DNA of 64,000 nucleotides from Streptomyces sp. Ag109_O5-10. Its GTDB lineage: Bacteria; Actinomycetota; Actinomycetes; Streptomycetales; Streptomycetaceae. Below, in pieces: positions 62,532-64,000 of this stretch (position 1 is its first letter; each line of letters starts with the position of its first letter). The position numbers were made by a program, and so were the translations under genes. The notes below the pieces were generated by a model. That model made no database searches. It was not told the DNA's origin and saw only the letters and a list, made by a program, of their open reading frames with translations. The stretch spans positions 496,001-560,000 of the forward strand of contig NZ_FNTQ01000001.1 of assembly GCF_900105755.1 (NCBI RefSeq), given 5' to 3'.

Positions 62532-64000
62532 ATGGCGGAACACACACGGCGTACGGTGCTGCGCGGGGCGGCGGGCCTGGCGGTGGCGGGCGCGCTGACG
62601 GGAGCGACGGTCCGTCCGGCGGCAGCGGCAGCGGCACCGGACCCGGCGGATCGGCGGTATCCCTTTCTCGAGGGCGCGTTCGCCCCGGTCACCGAGGAGC
62701 TCACGGCCTTCGACCTGCCGGTCACCGGCCGCATCCCGAGCGACCTGAACGGCCGTTACCTGCGCAACGGCCCGAACGTGCTCGGCCTGGAGGATCCGCG
62801 CGCCCACCACTGGATGCTGGGCGCGGGCATGGTGCACGGGGTACGCCTGCGCGACGGCCGCGCCGAGTGGTACCGCAACCGCTGGGTGCGGTCCTCCCAG
62901 GTGACCGCGGAGCTCGGCGAGACCTACCCCGGTCCGGTCCCGCCGGACGACTTCGCCTGCAACACCCATGTCATTCCCTACCGGGGGCGGATCCTCGCAC
63001 TCCAGGAGAGCGGCCCGCTGCCGTACGAACTCGACGGCGAACTCGGCACGGTGGGCAGCTACGACTTCGGCGGCTCCCTGGAGGGCGCGTTCACCGCGCA
63101 CACCAAGTACGACGCGCACGCGGACGAGCTGCACGCGATCGCCTACTACCCGACCTGGGACCACGTCCGGCACCTGGTCGTGGGCCCGGCCGGCCGGGTC
63201 GCCCGCACCACCCGGATCCCGGTCGCGGACGCGCCGATGATGCACGACTTCGCGCTCACCGAGAACTACGTGGTCGTCTTCGACATCCCGGTCACCTTCG
63301 ACGCGGCGGCGGCCGAGGCGGGCGCACTGGTGCCGTACGTCTGGAACCGGGAACACCCGGCCCGGGTGGGCGTGATGCCCCGGTCCGGGGGCGCCGTCCG
63401 CTGGTTCGGCGTCGACCCGGTCTTCTACTCGCACACGCTCAACGCGTACGACGAGGGCGGGCCCGTGGTGATCGACCTGACGACCTATCCGGCCCCCTTC
63501 GACGTCGCGGGCGCCACCACCGACGGCCCGCACGCGGTGGGCACCGCCAGGCTGGAGCGCTGGACGGTCGACCTGCGCCGCGGGCGGGTCCGCAGGCGCA
63601 CCCTCGACGACCGCCCGCAGGAATTCCCGCGCGTCAACGAGGAGCTGGTGTCCCGCCGGCACCGTTACGGCTACTCGGCGGCCGCCGCCGAGATGTCCGT
63701 CGCCTATCTGGCCGGCGACGGCAATCCGCCGGACCGCGCCTTCTCCAACGCCCTCCTCAAGCACGACCTCGCGCGCGGCACCGCCGAGGTGCACCGGCTG
63801 CCGAGGGGCGCGGCGGCGGGCGAGGCGGTGTTCGTGCCGGGCGAGCACGGGCGCCGCGAGGACGACGGGTACGCGATCGCCTACGTCCACAACCCGGACC
63901 GCGGCGCCGCCGACCTGCTGATCCTCGCCGCGCAGGACTTCACCGGGGAGCCGCTGGCCCGGGTCCACCTGCCGGGCCGGGTGCCGCTCGGTTTCCACGG
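62532..64000 (+). CDS. Tat-exported carotenoid cleavage oxygenase, 3'-truncated
   Basis: The ATG at 62532 (GGGGAG 7 bp upstream) opens a frame that runs off the window, about 489 residues. A Tat signal (RRTVLRGAAGLAVAGALTGA) precedes a beta-propeller of the carotenoid oxygenase family, starting at FDLPVTGRIPSDLNGRYLRN. Three of the four iron-ligand His are clear: HTK (AFTAHTKYDAH near 196), HDF (MMHDFALTENY near 238), HTLNAYD near 303; the fourth lies in PLGFHG at the very end. It should cleave a carotenoid or stilbene-like double bond with iron and oxygen. Only a few residues at the C-terminus are missing. Confidence 0.93.
   Translation, partial: MAEHTRRTVLRGAAGLAVAGALTGATVRPAAAAAAPDPADRRYPFLEGAFAPVTEELTAFDLPVTGRIPSDLNGRYLRNGPNVLGLEDPRAHHWMLGAGMVHGVRLRDGRAEWYRNRWVRSSQVTAELGETYPGPVPPDDFACNTHVIPYRGRILALQESGPLPYELDGELGTVGSYDFGGSLEGAFTAHTKYDAHADELHAIAYYPTWDHVRHLVVGPAGRVARTTRIPVADAPMMHDFALTENYVVVFDIPVTFDAAAAEAGALVPYVWNREHPARVGVMPRSGGAVRWFGVDPVFYSHTLNAYDEGGPVVIDLTTYPAPFDVAGATTDGPHAVGTARLERWTVDLRRGRVRRRTLDDRPQEFPRVNEELVSRRHRYGYSAAAAEMSVAYLAGDGNPPDRAFSNALLKHDLARGTAEVHRLPRGAAAGEAVFVPGEHGRREDDGYAIAYVHNPDRGAADLLILAAQDFTGEPLARVHLPGRVPLGFH

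Noticed and set aside
62013..63998. 661-codon minus-strand frame opposite the carotenoid oxygenase
   Set aside because: The plus strand encodes conserved iron-ligand motifs to the window end. The other frame is low-complexity.

Overview
The window is a stretch of very high G+C actinobacterial chromosome and almost certainly comes from a Streptomyces. The evidence is a melC1-melC2 tyrosinase pair, a 2-methylisoborneol operon with an encapsulin shell, an SsgA-like sporulation protein, a SigB/SigF-family sigma factor with HATPase anti-sigma-type partner, DUF6777 and streptophobe proteins, GTG/TTG starts, leaderless -10 elements and one TTA (bldA) codon. I see no tRNA, rRNA, CRISPR array, insertion sequence or phage module. 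Reading frames were followed by eye and all family names come from motif recognition, not database searches.

Layout. 1-2144: 3' part of a LAL-type LuxR regulator. 2166-21742: a glycan-use locus, nearly all on the minus strand. It has two secreted GH27 enzymes with carbohydrate-binding modules, a secreted and a cytoplasmic GH95 enzyme, a cytoplasmic GH36 alpha-galactosidase, a CE7 acetyl esterase, a secreted SGNH hydrolase, an ABC importer (binding protein plus two permeases, no ATPase) and two paralogous ROK repressors. Exported enzymes would trim a decorated plant polysaccharide, the importer takes up the oligosaccharide, and the cytoplasmic enzymes finish it. 21821-28473: M4 protease, serine hydrolase, a TerD-CAP-CAP fusion, AIM24 protein and a PLP-dependent dehydratase. 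28680-33525: a membrane pseudokinase, two adjacent genes each broken by one single-base frameshift (LLM oxidoreductase and an unknown protein), an SsgA-like protein and a DUF6328 membrane protein.

33608-41883: redox and regulatory genes: aldo/keto reductase, Tat-exported cholesterol-oxidase-like flavoprotein, SDR/LysR pair, an MFS-TetR pair under a duplicated palindromic operator, and an FAD monooxygenase. 42233-43498: melC operon. 43539-46235: RNase HI, a VOC protein and a zinc alcohol dehydrogenase. 46464-49926: the 2-methylisoborneol operon (family 2B encapsulin shell, terpene cyclase, GPP methyltransferase), the most striking system here. 49982-54717: PhnB-like protein, methyltransferase, sigma factor behind two tandem SigB-type promoters, HATPase regulator, DUF6777 protein. 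54873-64000: streptophobe protein, SH3-like protein, an Rv1747-like FHA-ABC exporter, SnoaL-like protein, aldo/keto reductase with divergent LysR, and a 3'-truncated carotenoid oxygenase.

A palindromic intergenic repeat family occurs four times (near 5792, 36444, 38396 and 50533), and several convergent gene pairs are separated by strong hairpins.
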